A DNA stretch of 64,000 bases from Roseovarius mucosus (lineage in GTDB: Bacteria > Pseudomonadota > Alphaproteobacteria > Rhodobacterales > Rhodobacteraceae), in assembly GCF_002080415.1 (NCBI RefSeq), contig NZ_CP020474.1:1997501-2061500 (forward strand), in the 5' to 3' direction. Positions within the stretch are counted from its first letter, which is position 1. Each line of letters starts with the position of its first letter. The notes below the pieces were generated by a model. That model did no database searches. It saw only the letters and a list, made by a program, of their open reading frames with translations, and was not told the DNA's origin. Made by a program: the position numbers and the translations under genes. Shown in pieces: positions 29,502 to 41,186 of this stretch.

Positions 29502-29891
29502 TCAGACCCGGCGGCGCTTCGGTGGGCGGCAGCCGTTGTGCGCCATCGGTGTCACATCACGGATCGACGTGATGTTAAAGCCGACAGCCGCCAAAGCGCG
29601 CAGCGCCGATTCACGGCCCGAACCCGGCCCCTGAACTTCGACGTCAAGCGAGCGCATGCCGTGTTCCTGTGCCTTGCGGCCAGCATCCTCAGCGGCCATC
29701 TGCGCCGCGTAGGGCGTGGATTTGCGCGAGCCTTTGAAGCCCATGGTCCCAGCCGAGGACCATGCGATGGCATTGCCCTGCACGTCCGAGATCAGGATCT
29801 TGGTATTGTTGAAGGAAGAGTTCACGTGAGCAACGCCAGTGGCGATGTTCTTGGAAACCTTTTTCTTGGTGCGTTTGGTATCGCGTGCCAT
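29502..29891 (-). CDS. rpsK: 30S ribosomal protein S11
   Basis: 129 residues with the conserved [15 protein letters not shown] and [17 protein letters not shown] segments and the basic [17 protein letters not shown] tail ([13 protein letters not shown] here). It is a small-subunit platform protein, cotranscribed with rpsM (15 bases apart) and rpoA. Confidence 0.98.
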   Translation of the reverse strand: MARDTKRTKKKVSKNIATGVAHVNSSFNNTKILISDVQGNAIAWSSAGTMGFKGSRKSTPYAAQMAAEDAGRKAQEHGMRSLDVEVQGPGSGRESALRALAAVGFNITSIRDVTPMAHNGCRPPKRRRV

Positions 29892-29906
29892 ATCTGCTGC
29901 CCTCCC

Positions 29907-30275
29907 TTATTTCTTCTTGCCGGCAATGGCTTTTGCCGGGCCCTTGCGGGTGCGGGCGTTGGTGTGGGTCCGCTGACCACGCACCGGCAGATTGCGACGG
30001 TGACGCAGGCCGCGGTAGCAGCCAAGATCCATCAAACGCTTGATGTTCATCTGGGTGTCGCGGCGCAGGTCGCCTTCGACAGTGTAATTCGCGTCGATAT
30101 GTTCGCGCAGGGCCAGAGCCTCGGCATCCGAAAGCTCGTTTACGCGACGCGAAACGTCGATGCTGAGCGCTTCGCAGATGGATTTGGCCGAGGCATGGCC
30201 GATTCCGGTGATGTAGGTAAGGGCGATGGGAACCCGTTTGTTGGTCGGGATGTTGACGCCGGCGATACGTGCCAA
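29907..30275 (-). CDS. rpsM: 30S ribosomal protein S13
   Basis: 122 residues when begun at the TTG at 30275, which reads (M)[14 protein letters not shown] and is preceded by AAGGAAG. This is exactly the family length and start, so the TTG is taken as the true initiator; a longer frame to 30326 would add a non-family N-terminus. The protein sits in the 30S head and contacts the tRNA and 50S. It ends with the usual basic [14 protein letters not shown] tail. Confidence 0.95.
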   Translation of the reverse strand: MARIAGVNIPTNKRVPIALTYITGIGHASAKSICEALSIDVSRRVNELSDAEALALREHIDANYTVEGDLRRDTQMNIKRLMDLGCYRGLRHRRNLPVRGQRTHTNARTRKGPAKAIAGKKK

Positions 30276-30486
30276 GTGTAGCTTCCTTTTTCGTTGCGGT
30301 TCCGTAGCACCAGAACCTTTTTTCACAACGTAAGCCCGAAGCGATCACGCACCGGGCCGCGGCTGATTCCAAATGAGTGATTCGCATACCGGGTGCGACC
30401 CGGAACCAGAATCAATCTCGTGTTCGAGATAGGGCTGGTTATGGGGAAATGGTCGGGGCGTCAAGGCCCCGAACCCCTATCAATCG

Positions 30487-31131
30487 CTATTTGTCAAGCG
30501 CTTCTGCAATCTCAGCCTGCACCGCGTCAATCTCAGCCAGACCATCGACCGAGGTCAGTTGACCATGGGCATAGTAATAGCCAAGCAGCGGCGAGGTTTT
30601 CTTGTAATATTCCATCAGACGATTCCGCAGCGCGTCTTCGTTGTCATCCGCACGGCGTTTGACATCTGTAGAGCCACACTTTGCGCATTTGCCATCCGCA
30701 GGCCACGGCTTGGTGATGTCATTATAGACCTCGCCACACCCACCACAGGTTGAACGGGCCGTGATGCGCTGAACGAGCGCTTCGTCATCGACGCGCAATT
30801 CGATCACTGCCTCCAAGGTCTCGCCGGTTTCTTCGAGCAGATCGGCCAAGGCATCCGCCTGCGCCAGTGTGCGTGGGAAGCCGTCAAAGATGAAGCCGCC
30901 TTTGCGCGCGCCTTGCAACTGCTCGCGTATCAGGCCGATCACGATTTCATCGGTCACAAGATCGCCGCGCGCCATGACATCTGCGACGATGCGCCCCATC
31001 TCAGAGCCGCTGTCCTTGGCGGCGCGCAACATGTCGCCGGTGGAGAGCTGGATCATATCCCGGCTTTCGACAAGATAATGTGCTTGGGTGCCCTTGCCTG
31101 CGCCCGGCGGTCCGAGAAGGATGATATTCAT
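30487..31131 (-). CDS. adk: Adenylate kinase
   Basis: 214 residues with P-loop GPPGAGKGT (7-15), the [14 protein letters not shown]-binding segment and a zinc-type LID domain with four Cys (CGGCGEVYN ... CAKCGS, about 126-152). It interconverts AMP, ADP and ATP. The ATG overlaps the secY stop (ATGA), the classic secY-adk arrangement. Metal-stabilised LIDs are common but not universal in this family. Confidence 0.98.
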   Translation of the reverse strand: MNIILLGPPGAGKGTQAHYLVESRDMIQLSTGDMLRAAKDSGSEMGRIVADVMARGDLVTDEIVIGLIREQLQGARKGGFIFDGFPRTLAQADALADLLEETGETLEAVIELRVDDEALVQRITARSTCGGCGEVYNDITKPWPADGKCAKCGSTDVKRRADDNEDALRNRLMEYYKKTSPLLGYYYAHGQLTSVDGLAEIDAVQAEIAEALDK

Positions 31132-32492
31132 CGCCGCGCCGGTGCCTTTCTGCGGCTGCGTTTCTTGCCCTTGCCGCTCAGTTGGGATTTCTCGATCAAG
31201 CCCTCGTATTGATGGGCCAGAAGATGCGACTGAACCTGCTGAATAGTATCCATCGTCACGGAAACGACGATCAGAACCGACGTGCCGCCAAAGTAGAAGG
31301 GAATGGCGAACTGGTTACGCAGGATCTCTGGCAGAAGGCAAACCGCAGCGAGATAGGCAGAGCCGATGACCAGCACACGGTTCACAACGAAATCAAGATA
31401 TTCCGCCGTCCGTTTGCCCGGACGAATACCGGGAATAAAGCCGTTCTGGTTCTTGAGGTTCTCGGCCACGTCATCGGTTTTGAACGCAACGTTGAAGGTG
31501 TAGAAATAGGCAAAGAACACGATCATGATCGTGAAGAACAGCAGATAGAGCGGCTGTCCAGGTCCGAAATAGGCCATCACGGTCGAGAGAACCGGATTGG
31601 TGGTATTTCCGGAGAACGTCGTGATCGTGGCCGGAAGAAGAAGAAGAGACGAGGCAAAGATCGCCGGGATCACGCCCGCCGGGTTGACCTTGACCGGCAG
31701 GTGCGACGAGCCGCCATCATAGATCTTCATACCGACCTGACGGCGGGGATATTGAATGTGGATCTTGCGCAAAGAGCGTTCCATGAAGACCACAAAGGCG
31801 ATCACGGCCACGACCATCAGCATGACACCCACGATCACCGCAGGGCTGACCGCACCAGACCGGCCCGATGCAAAAAACTGAGCCAGGGCCGCGGGAACCT
31901 CGGCGATGATACCGACAAAGATGATCAGCGAGATGCCGTTGCCCACGCCGCGCGCGGTAATCTGCTCGCCCAGCCACATCAGGAACATGGTGCCCCCGAT
32001 CAGCGTGATCATGCAGGACGCGATAAAGAACATGCCGGGATTGGAGACCATATCGCCCGACTGCAGCGATACGGCAAGCCCGTAGGATTGCAGCGTTGCA
32101 AGGGCAACCGTACCGTAGCGGGTATATTGGTTGATCTTCTTGCGACCCTGCTCGCCTTCTTTCTTGAGTTGCTCAAGAGCAGGCACCATTGCGGTCATCA
32201 GCTGAACAATGATCGACGCCGAGATATACGGCATGATGCCCAGAGCAAAGATGCCCATCCGTCCGAGCGCGCCGCCGGTAAACATGCTGAGCATGCCACC
32301 GATTGAGGCCTGCGCGCCCTCCATGAACTCACGCAGCGCCACACCGTCGATACCCGGAACCGGGATGAAGGTACCCAGCCGGTAGACGATCAGCAGGCCG
32401 AGGGTGAACAGGATGCGTTTGCGCAGTTCGGTGGCTTTGCCCAGCGCGGACCAGCTGGTGTTGGCCGCCATTTGCTCTGCTGCAGATACCAT
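31128..32492 (-). CDS. secY: Protein translocase subunit SecY
   Basis: 454 residues with ten membrane segments and the conserved [24 protein letters not shown] and cytosolic C-terminal segments. It is the pore of the Sec translocon for exported and membrane proteins. ATG 32492 ([11 protein letters not shown]) fits relatives; an upstream TTG at 32516 is possible. A 9-bp hairpin (32516-32524 with 32543-32551) lies just before it in the rplO-secY gap and might affect expression. Confidence 0.97.
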   Translation of the reverse strand: MVSAAEQMAANTSWSALGKATELRKRILFTLGLLIVYRLGTFIPVPGIDGVALREFMEGAQASIGGMLSMFTGGALGRMGIFALGIMPYISASIIVQLMTAMVPALEQLKKEGEQGRKKINQYTRYGTVALATLQSYGLAVSLQSGDMVSNPGMFFIASCMITLIGGTMFLMWLGEQITARGVGNGISLIIFVGIIAEVPAALAQFFASGRSGAVSPAVIVGVMLMVVAVIAFVVFMERSLRKIHIQYPRRQVGMKIYDGGSSHLPVKVNPAGVIPAIFASSLLLLPATITTFSGNTTNPVLSTVMAYFGPGQPLYLLFFTIMIVFFAYFYTFNVAFKTDDVAENLKNQNGFIPGIRPGKRTAEYLDFVVNRVLVIGSAYLAAVCLLPEILRNQFAIPFYFGGTSVLIVVSVTMDTIQQVQSHLLAHQYEGLIEKSQLSGKGKKRSRRKAPARR

Positions 32493-32603
32493 TCGCGGGT
32501 CTCTTTCATTTGACAACGCCGCCTTGGGCTGTTTTCCAGCTCAGGCGGCGTCAAAGGAAAACTTGGGCTATATGTAAGCGGCACAGATGCCGCTCACAAC
32601 CTC

Positions 32604-33077
32604 TTATTCAGCCGCTTGCGCGGTTGTGACCGAGAGGGAGCCGCCGGCCTTTTCGACCGCTTCAATCGCAGCGCGCGAGGCACCTGTGACCTGAATGGTC
32701 AACTTGGCGGTCACGTCACCCTTGTTCAGGACGCGGATACCATCAAGTTTGCGACGGACGAGACCCGAGGAAACCAGTGTTTCTTCGGTGATCGGTGCAG
32801 AGCCGTCAATCTTGCCAGCCTCAACGAATTTCTGGATCAGGCCAAGGTTGATGACAGCAAAGGATTTGCGGTTCGGCTTGTTGAAGCCGCGCTTGGGCAG
32901 ACGCTGATAGAGCGGCATCTGGCCACCCTCGTAGCCACCGATCGAAACACCCGAACGGGATTTCTGACCCTTGATACCCCGGCCAGCGGTTTTACCCATG
33001 CCGGAACCCGGACCACGGCCAACGCGCTTCTTGCGCTTGGTGGCACCGGGATTGTCGTGCAGTTCATGCAGTTTCAT
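32604..33077 (-). CDS. rplO: 50S ribosomal protein L15
   Basis: 157 residues starting [22 protein letters not shown], with the [12 protein letters not shown] motif and the normal C-terminus. The ATG at 33077 follows an AGGAGA site. In almost all bacteria rpmD and rpsE precede it; here they do not, and the next thing upstream is a decayed gene on the other strand. The downstream operon must therefore be driven by a promoter within about 33078-33340 or inside the relic. Confidence 0.97.
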   Translation of the reverse strand: MKLHELHDNPGATKRKKRVGRGPGSGMGKTAGRGIKGQKSRSGVSIGGYEGGQMPLYQRLPKRGFNKPNRKSFAVINLGLIQKFVEAGKIDGSAPITEETLVSSGLVRRKLDGIRVLNKGDVTAKLTIQVTGASRAAIEAVEKAGGSLSVTTAQAAE

Positions 33078-33339
33078 GTCGCTATCTCCTTGCCGGATGC
33101 GGCCCCCAGCGACGGGAGCGGCCGAACGCGGCGTGTGTGGGTTGAGTCGGACCCCATTACGAGGCCACCGGGGGCGTATAGACGGTGCCGAGGTCCTTGA
33201 CAAGAGCGGCGCATCGCGCCCGGAACCGCGATAGCCTCGCTGGAAATTCTCGCGAGAACCCTGATTTTGCGCTATCCGTTGAGCGCAGCGCAGACAGGAA
33301 AAGACAAGCCACTGAGCCAGTCGGCGGTCGCGCCGGTAG
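33078..33339. other. Gene-free stretch at the break in the ribosomal cluster
   Basis: About 260 bases between rplO and the first recognisable codons of the methyltransferase relic. No rpmD remnant is visible on either strand, and I see no clear paired -35/-10. It should hold the promoter of the rplO-rplQ operon. Confidence 0.5.
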
Positions 33340-34094
33340 CTTGATCAGCGGAATACCAGACTCCTCGATTTTGTCGCGGGCTGTGTTCGCTCGACAGAGC
33401 TTGGGGTCGAAATCGGACCATTTGGTCGCCCCCTCCTGACCGGACCGGATTGGAATGTGCGCTACGCCGATGTCAGCACCACAAACGAGCTGAGACGCCT
33501 TGCCAAGAGCAGCCCGCTGAGGCGCGCAGATCGGGTGGTTGAGGTCGATTATGTGCTCAGGAACATCACCCTGCCGCGGGCAATTCCGGGCACAGGGGTG
33601 CGCTTTGTCTTTGGGTCCCATGTTTATGAGCATATAGCCAATCTGCTTGGGTTTTTCCGTCAGCTTGCGGCTGAGATGGGTCCGGGCGGTGCCGTCATCG
33701 GGGCGTTTCCCGACCGTCGTTATACCTATGACATTGATCGCCCCAGAACGACACTTGGCCAGTTCATCGACCGCGAGACGCGCGATATCGCCAGCCCGGA
33801 CGCACAGACGGTTTTTGACCATTTTTATCACTTCAGGCCGGTCAAAGCAGGACAGGTCTGGCCGCACGGCGCCAATCATGGTGTCGCGCGCCAGTTCTCG
33901 TTGGCCCATGCGCTTAAGATGAAGAAAACCTCCGCACCAGCTATGTCGACGTGCATTGCAACATCCCGACGGATCAAGAGTTTGTTGAACTGACCGAGAC
34001 GTTTCCAGAACTTGGCATCAAGCTTAGTCTTCACAAAATGGTCGAAACCTTTCGACCGATGAACGAATTTCATTTCTGCCTGAAAGTCGTGTGA
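33340..34094 (+). pseudogene. Decayed SAM-dependent methyltransferase
   Basis: From 33340 one frame encodes a methyltransferase-like stretch: STELGVEIGPFGRPLL (SAM-binding motif I-like), NVRYADVST, VEVDYVL, GSHVYEHIANLLGFF and GAFPDRRYTYD. The frame ends early at about 33991. A second frame continues the protein as SYVDVHCNIPTDQEFVEL...FRPMNEFHFCLKVV to a stop at 34092. One base lost in the AAAA run at 33925-33928 would explain the switch. There is no start codon in a sensible place, because stops at 33313 and 33337 cut off the N-terminus. Two independent lesions argue for a relic rather than a working gene. Confidence 0.7.
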
Positions 34095-34205
34095 CCGGTC
34101 GGAGAAAGCCCGTGCATGCTGCGCAAGTTTGGCAGGGTCAGTTCTCTGGACATATGCTGAGACCGCGATAGGCTAAGCGTGCGATCCTGAGACCGGAGGC
34201 CCCTG

Positions 34206-34928
34206 ATGCGCGCGATTGCTCTCTGCCTAGCCCTCGCTGTTCTGCCGGGCCCAACGCCACAGGCGGCCACGGGCTGTGCCGCTGATGCGATGCTGGTATT
34301 TGACGGGTCTGGGTCCATGGCCGAGGTGGGACATGATCCAACTGCCGCAACCCGGATCATCGAGGCGCGCGCGGCGCTACGGCGCGTGATGCCCGACGTT
34401 GCGCCCTATCGGCGGATTGGCCTCTTGTCCTATGGGGCTGGGGGTAGTCATCCCTGTTCGGGGATCACCCGGCATTTTGCCCCTATGCCGGATGCGGCGG
34501 CTGCGGTGGTGGTGGCGGTCGACGCGCTGATGCCCGGCGGCCTGACCCCGATTGCCGCCTCGGTGGCGGCGGCGGCAGAGGTGTTAGAGTATCGCACACA
34601 ACCCGGGATCGTGGTCTTGGTTACGGATGGCAACGAGACCTGCGGCGGTACGCCCTGTGCGCTTGGGGCCGCTTTAACCGCAGAGGCGCGCGATTTGACG
34701 GTACATGTGATCGGATTTCGCGTGGTGCATGACCCGTTCTCGTGGAACAGCCCCGAGGCGCAGGGCTATGACGGGCAGACCGTCGCAAAATGTCTGGCCG
34801 ATGCGACGGGGGGAGTGTTTGTATCGACCGAAACAGTCGACGAACTGGTCGATGCCCTGCGCGAGACACTTGGTTGCCCGCTGATTGGTGGGCTTGGGGC
34901 AGGCGCCCCGCCACGTGGGCGGGGCTGA
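34206..34928 (+). CDS. Exported von Willebrand factor A domain protein
   Basis: 240 residues with a signal peptide (about 1-21) directly followed by a VWA domain. The metal-ion-dependent adhesion site is complete: DGSGSM (33-38), the Thr in GGLTPIAAS and the Asp in VTDGNETCGG. Extra Cys pairs (SHPCSGI, ETCGGTPCA) suggest disulfides. It is probably a periplasmic or secreted binding protein of unknown partner. It stands alone, convergent with folD, with four bases between the stop codons. Confidence 0.85.
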   Translation: MRAIALCLALAVLPGPTPQAATGCAADAMLVFDGSGSMAEVGHDPTAATRIIEARAALRRVMPDVAPYRRIGLLSYGAGGSHPCSGITRHFAPMPDAAAAVVVAVDALMPGGLTPIAASVAAAAEVLEYRTQPGIVVLVTDGNETCGGTPCALGAALTAEARDLTVHVIGFRVVHDPFSWNSPEAQGYDGQTVAKCLADATGGVFVSTETVDELVDALRETLGCPLIGGLGAGAPPRGRG

Positions 34929-34932
34929 TCGT

Positions 34933-35823
34933 TCAGGCCGTCAGGCCCTCTGGCTCTGCCAGACCATTGGCGCGGCAGCAGGCAGTGAGGGTATTGGCCA
35001 AGAGACAGGCGATGGTCATCGGGCCGACGCCGCCCGGCACTGGGGTGATCGCCCCGGCAACAGCGGCGGCCGAGGCGTAATCGACGTCGCCGACCAACAC
35101 AGTCTTGCCGTCCCGTTCGATCCGGTTGATGCCCACGTCGATCACGGTAGCCCCCGGCTTGATCCAGTCGCCCGGCACCATTTCAGGGCGACCGACGGCA
35201 GCCACGACGATATCGGCGCGACGGCAGACATCGGCGATATCCTTGGTCCGGCTATGGGCAATCGTGACGGTGCAGCTATCGCCCAAAAGAAGCTGTGCCA
35301 TCGGCTTGCCCACAATGTTCGAGCGGCCAAGCACCACAGCATCCATGCCCGCCAACGAGCCGTGATGGTCGCGCAGCATCATCAGGCAGCCCAAGGGCGT
35401 GCACGGCACCATGGATTTCTGGCCAGTGCCCAAGAGGCCGACGTTGGAAATATGAAAACCGTCCACATCCTTGGCCGGATCAATAGAGTTGATCACCAGA
35501 TCGGAATCGAGATGCTTTGGCAGCGGCAATTGCACGAGGATGCCGTGCACGGTGGCGTCTTTGTTGAGACGGTCGATCAGCGCCAGAAGATCAGCCTCTG
35601 ACGTGTCAACATCCAGCTTGTGCTCGTAGGAATTCATGCCCACTTCGACGGTCTGCTTGCCTTTGGAGCGAACATAGACCTGACTGGCCGGGTCTTCGCC
35701 CACAAGCACCACCGCGAGGCCCGGCGTGATGCCGTTTTCCTCTTTCAGGCGCGTCACATGCGAGGCCACCTTGGTCCGCACCTCTGCGGCAAAGGCCTTG
35801 CCGTCGATCACTTTAGCCGTCAT
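34933..35823 (-). CDS. folD: Bifunctional methylene-THF dehydrogenase / cyclohydrolase
   Basis: 296 residues with the family motifs [14 protein letters not shown] (catalytic Lys region), GILVQLPLP and the NADP loop GRSNIVGKP. It interconverts methylene-, methenyl- and 10-formyl-tetrahydrofolate. The ATG at 35823 gives the normal start. With fhs upstream on the same strand it forms a C1 assimilation pair, although a strong hairpin sits between them. Confidence 0.97.
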   Translation of the reverse strand: MTAKVIDGKAFAAEVRTKVASHVTRLKEENGITPGLAVVLVGEDPASQVYVRSKGKQTVEVGMNSYEHKLDVDTSEADLLALIDRLNKDATVHGILVQLPLPKHLDSDLVINSIDPAKDVDGFHISNVGLLGTGQKSMVPCTPLGCLMMLRDHHGSLAGMDAVVLGRSNIVGKPMAQLLLGDSCTVTIAHSRTKDIADVCRRADIVVAAVGRPEMVPGDWIKPGATVIDVGINRIERDGKTVLVGDVDYASAAAVAGAITPVPGGVGPMTIACLLANTLTACCRANGLAEPEGLTA

Positions 35824-35867
35824 TCCCAGCCCTTTCATCGTGCTTTAAATCGTTCTGCGCAACGCGC

Positions 35868-35902
35868 AAGGCCGCCCAGAGCGCGATACTCTGGGCGGCC
35901 TT
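35868..35902 (-). terminator. Long perfect hairpin between fhs and folD
   Basis: A 14-bp perfect stem (35868-35881 with 35889-35902) has a 7-base loop, 12 bases after the fhs stop. Only TT follows on the minus strand. It is probably a terminator or strong attenuator separating fhs from folD. Confidence 0.65.
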
Positions 35903-35914
35903 ATTTGGTGAGGT

Positions 35915-37591
35915 TTAGAACAGGCCTTCGATCTGGCCGTCGTCGTTGAGACGGATCGTCTCGGCAGCAGGTTTGCTGGGCAGACCCGGCATTGTCATGA
36001 TCTCGCCACAGACGACGACGACAAAGCCAGCACCGGCCGAAAGACGCACTTCGCGGACCGGTACGGAATGGCCGGTGGGCGCACCGCGACGGTTCGGATC
36101 GGTGGTAAAGCTATACTGCGTCTTGGCCATGCAAACTGGCAGATGGCCATAACCCTGCGCTTCCCATTCCTTGAGCTGGCTGCGGATCTTTTGATCGGCC
36201 AACACCTCGTCAGCGCGATAGATGCGCTTGGCGATGGTTTCGATCTTTTGGAACAGCGGCATGTCATCGGGATAGAGGGGTGCGAAATTGGCATTCCCGG
36301 CCTCGGCCACTTCGACCACTTTGCGCGCCAGAGGCTCAGAGCCTTCGGAGCCCAGTTCCCAATGGCGCGACAGCACGGCTTCGGCACCATGATTGGCAAC
36401 AAAGGTTTTGACGGCTTCGATTTCTGCTTCCGTATCGGTGACGAAATGGTTGATCGCCACAACCACCGGCACGCCAAAGGATTTGACGTTCTCGATGTGG
36501 CGCCCAAGGTTCGGGCAACCCGCCTTGACCGCATCAACGTTCTCGGCACCCAAATCTGCCTTGGCGACGCCGCCGTTCATCTTCATCGCACGCACGGTGG
36601 CCACGATGACCACGCAATCGGGGGCAAGACCCGCCTTGCGGCATTTGATATTCATGAACTTTTCTGCACCAAGGTCAGCGCCAAAGCCCGCTTCGGTCAC
36701 AACATAGTCGCTGATCTTGAGCGCGGTCGTGGTCGCGATGACCGAGTTACAGCCATGCGCGATATTGGCGAAGGGTCCGCCATGCACGAAGGCAGGGTTG
36801 TTTTCCAGCGTTTGCACAAGGTTGGGCTGCATCGCATCTTTGAGAAGCACGGTCATCGCGCCTTCGGCCTTGATATCGCGGCAGAAGACGGGGCTGCGGT
36901 CGCGGCGATAGGCCACGATCATAGACCCCAGACGCTCCTCAAGATCCTTAAGGTTCTTGGAGAGGCAGAGGATTGCCATGACCTCGGACGCGACAGTGAT
37001 GTCAAAGCCATCTTCGCGCGCAAATCCGTTGGAAACACCGCCCAGCGACGAGGTGATCTGGCGCAGCGAACGGTCGTTCATGTCGACCACGCGACGCCAC
37101 ACAACGCGGCGGGTGTCGATGTTCTGCTCGTTACCCCAATAGATGTGGTTGTCGAGCATCGCGCTGAGCAGGCTGTGTGCGCTGGTGATGGCGTGGAAAT
37201 CGCCGGTGAAGTGCAGGTTCATGTCCTCCATCGGGACAACCTGTGCATAGCCGCCGCCGGCTGCGCCGCCCTTCATGCCAAAGTTTGGCCCAAGGCTGGC
37301 CTCGCGGATGCAAACGGTGGCCTTCTTGCCGATGCGATTCAGGCCGTCACCAAGACCAACAGTGGTCGTGGTCTTGCCTTCGCCTGCAGGGGTGGGGTTG
37401 ATCGCAGTCACGAGGATCAGCTTACCGTTCTTGTTGCCCTGAACGGAGTCGATGAATTTCTGGCTGACTTTTGCCTTGTCATGGCCATAGGGCAGAAGAT
37501 CGTCGTTCGAGATGCCCCGCTTTTCGCCGATCTCTTGGATCGGTCGCTTCTTGGCCTCCCGTGCAATCTCGATGTCGCTCTTGTAACCCAT
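35915..37591 (-). CDS. fhs: Formate-tetrahydrofolate ligase
   Basis: 558 residues, family length, with the ATP site TPAGEGKTT (about 65-73) and the conserved [23 protein letters not shown] and [14 protein letters not shown] segments. It makes 10-formyl-THF from formate and ATP. The ATG at 37591 is preceded by GAAGGAA. In Roseobacter-type bacteria this supports use of C1 units from methylated compounds; that context is background knowledge. Confidence 0.97.
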   Translation of the reverse strand: MGYKSDIEIAREAKKRPIQEIGEKRGISNDDLLPYGHDKAKVSQKFIDSVQGNKNGKLILVTAINPTPAGEGKTTTTVGLGDGLNRIGKKATVCIREASLGPNFGMKGGAAGGGYAQVVPMEDMNLHFTGDFHAITSAHSLLSAMLDNHIYWGNEQNIDTRRVVWRRVVDMNDRSLRQITSSLGGVSNGFAREDGFDITVASEVMAILCLSKNLKDLEERLGSMIVAYRRDRSPVFCRDIKAEGAMTVLLKDAMQPNLVQTLENNPAFVHGGPFANIAHGCNSVIATTTALKISDYVVTEAGFGADLGAEKFMNIKCRKAGLAPDCVVIVATVRAMKMNGGVAKADLGAENVDAVKAGCPNLGRHIENVKSFGVPVVVAINHFVTDTEAEIEAVKTFVANHGAEAVLSRHWELGSEGSEPLARKVVEVAEAGNANFAPLYPDDMPLFQKIETIAKRIYRADEVLADQKIRSQLKEWEAQGYGHLPVCMAKTQYSFTTDPNRRGAPTGHSVPVREVRLSAGAGFVVVVCGEIMTMPGLPSKPAAETIRLNDDGQIEGLF

Positions 37592-37740
37592 AGTCGTTTC
37601 CTTCCCTCGTCTGTTGGGCTTGATCTGACCACGGTGATAGCCAATTCTCGGCATCCCACAGCATGCGAATCCGACACATGGGCCTGTGCTTGCGGCGGAT
37701 CACCGCAGACGGTGTCGGATCGGAAACCGAGAAAGGGGGG

Positions 37741-38346
37741 TCAGAGCAACGTGGCGCGCACACACGAGAGTTCGGACCAGACCGGCTGATCGGGAATATG
37801 CAGGCGCAGCATTTGCCCCAAGGCCAGCCGCCCCTCACGCTCGACCCAAGCGGTGATACCGCGCCGCCCGAGAGCCGCGCGCTTGAACCGTGCACCAAAG
37901 CCCGGGGCGTGGGTCTCGATCACCTTGGCAGGCAGGTGACAGGGGCGATTTTCCATATCAATCACCAGCGTCACCCCATCCGGCCCTTGCAAGCGCGATG
38001 AGGGAGGGAGATGGCTGAGGTCGGGAATGCCACTGATCACCAGCGAGGCACCCAGCCAGCTTGGTTCAAGCCGTGCAACGCCCATGGTGGCGGCGATGGC
38101 TGTCAGCTCTTCGTCTGAAAGGACAGAAAATTGCCGCGCATTGCGGATTTCGGTGCCTCTGGGGTGCTGGGAAATAACGCGGCTACATGAAGGGCGGGTC
38201 AGGCCCGCGTGCTCTTCGCCCGCGACACCGGCAAAGGTCACGTCGACCGCGTCGAGCGGTTCGGCTGCCAGAGACGCATCGCGCTGCGCCACTCGGCCCA
38301 GCCAAGTGATTCGGCCCTCATACTCGGTTGGCATCAATGCGGGCAT
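37741..38346 (-). CDS. MOSC domain protein
   Basis: 201 residues with a MOSC-type beta-barrel: an early GVAGEEHAGLTRPS segment, RNARQFSVLS, and a C-terminal WVEREGRLALGQMLRL end. Such domains are fused or related to molybdenum-cofactor sulfurases and bind sulfur or molybdopterin compounds. The function here is unknown. ATG 38346 is the first start, with ATG 38334 an alternative. It lies downstream of tam by about 65 bases on the same strand. Confidence 0.8.
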   Translation of the reverse strand: MPALMPTEYEGRITWLGRVAQRDASLAAEPLDAVDVTFAGVAGEEHAGLTRPSCSRVISQHPRGTEIRNARQFSVLSDEELTAIAATMGVARLEPSWLGASLVISGIPDLSHLPPSSRLQGPDGVTLVIDMENRPCHLPAKVIETHAPGFGARFKRAALGRRGITAWVEREGRLALGQMLRLHIPDQPVWSELSCVRATLL

Positions 38347-38411
38347 TGATCTTTGCGCCCCGTTTCTTCTTGGTGGAAAATACTCGCCCCGCAGGGCCGT
38401 TCAAATTCAAG

Positions 38412-39190
38412 TCAGACGGTCAGGGTAAAGAACATGCGGCGGAACGGGAACAGCACAGTACCATCGGCACGAACCGGGTAGGCGCTATGCATCACCTCTT
38501 CGTAACGACGAATGAGATCGGCCTTTTCATCCGGCTCGAGCGCGGCCAGAACCGGGCGGGCATAGGTGCTTTCGGTATAGCGGCGCACCGGGTGGCTCCC
38601 GGGTTCGGCGGTCAGCCTTTGATAATAATCCGTTTCCCAGAGGCGGAATTGACCGAGCGGTGCCAGAAGTTCCTCGTATTTGATCGGAGACATCACACCG
38701 GGGGTGCCCATCTTTTCGATCCGCCCGGCAAAGAGTTCCTCTGCCAGCGAGAGCCAGACACGGTGCGAGGGGGCCTTGTTCTGGTGCGGCATCTGCACAG
38801 CCAGCGTCCCGCCCTTGCCCAGCATGCGGACGAGCCGGGGCATAAGTGCTTCGTGATTACCGACCCAATGCAGGGCCGCGTTGGAATAGATCAGGCCCGG
38901 CGCGCGGCGCGGGTGCCACTCGGCGATGTCGGCCTGTTGGAGGGCGTCATAACCCGTCCCTTGAGCCTTTTCGAGCATGGCGGGGCTGGCATCGACCCCC
39001 ACAACCGCGCGATTGCCCGCGCGGGCACGCAGCGTTTCGATCATCACGCCGTTGCCGCATCCAAGGTCCACCACATCGCCCGCGCCCATCTGACCGACGG
39101 CGTTCAAAAGATCGAGGGCAGGCCGCAAGCGTTGATCCCGGAACCTTGCATAGGCTCCGGGATTCCAATCCTGTTTCGCGGCATTCGTGC

Positions 39191-39194
<4 letters not shown>
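38412..39194 (-). CDS. tam: Trans-aconitate 2-methyltransferase-like SAM enzyme
   Basis: 260 residues with SAM motif [10 protein letters not shown] (40-48), acidic motif [10 protein letters not shown] and the family's N-terminal [22 protein letters not shown]. It methylates trans-aconitate, a damaged citric-cycle side product, in the named homologue. The start overlaps the ftsH stop by four bases (39191-39194). Confidence 0.85.
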
Positions 39195-41107
<1,913 letters not shown>

Positions 41108-41186
41108 GGGTTCTCTCCCAAAATTCGTATCCCCGTGCGTCTAGCACAGGGCGCATGGATCATAAATAGAGATCACGGCCCTATCT

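Noticed and set aside
33157..33909. 250-codon minus-strand frame over the methyltransferase relic
   Set aside because: No domain; the plus strand carries recognisable methyltransferase motifs in two frames instead.
36068..37789. 573-codon plus-strand open frame antisense to fhs
   Set aside because: It mirrors a GC-rich, highly biased gene; its product is His/Asp/Arg-rich with no domain, and fhs on the other strand is certain.
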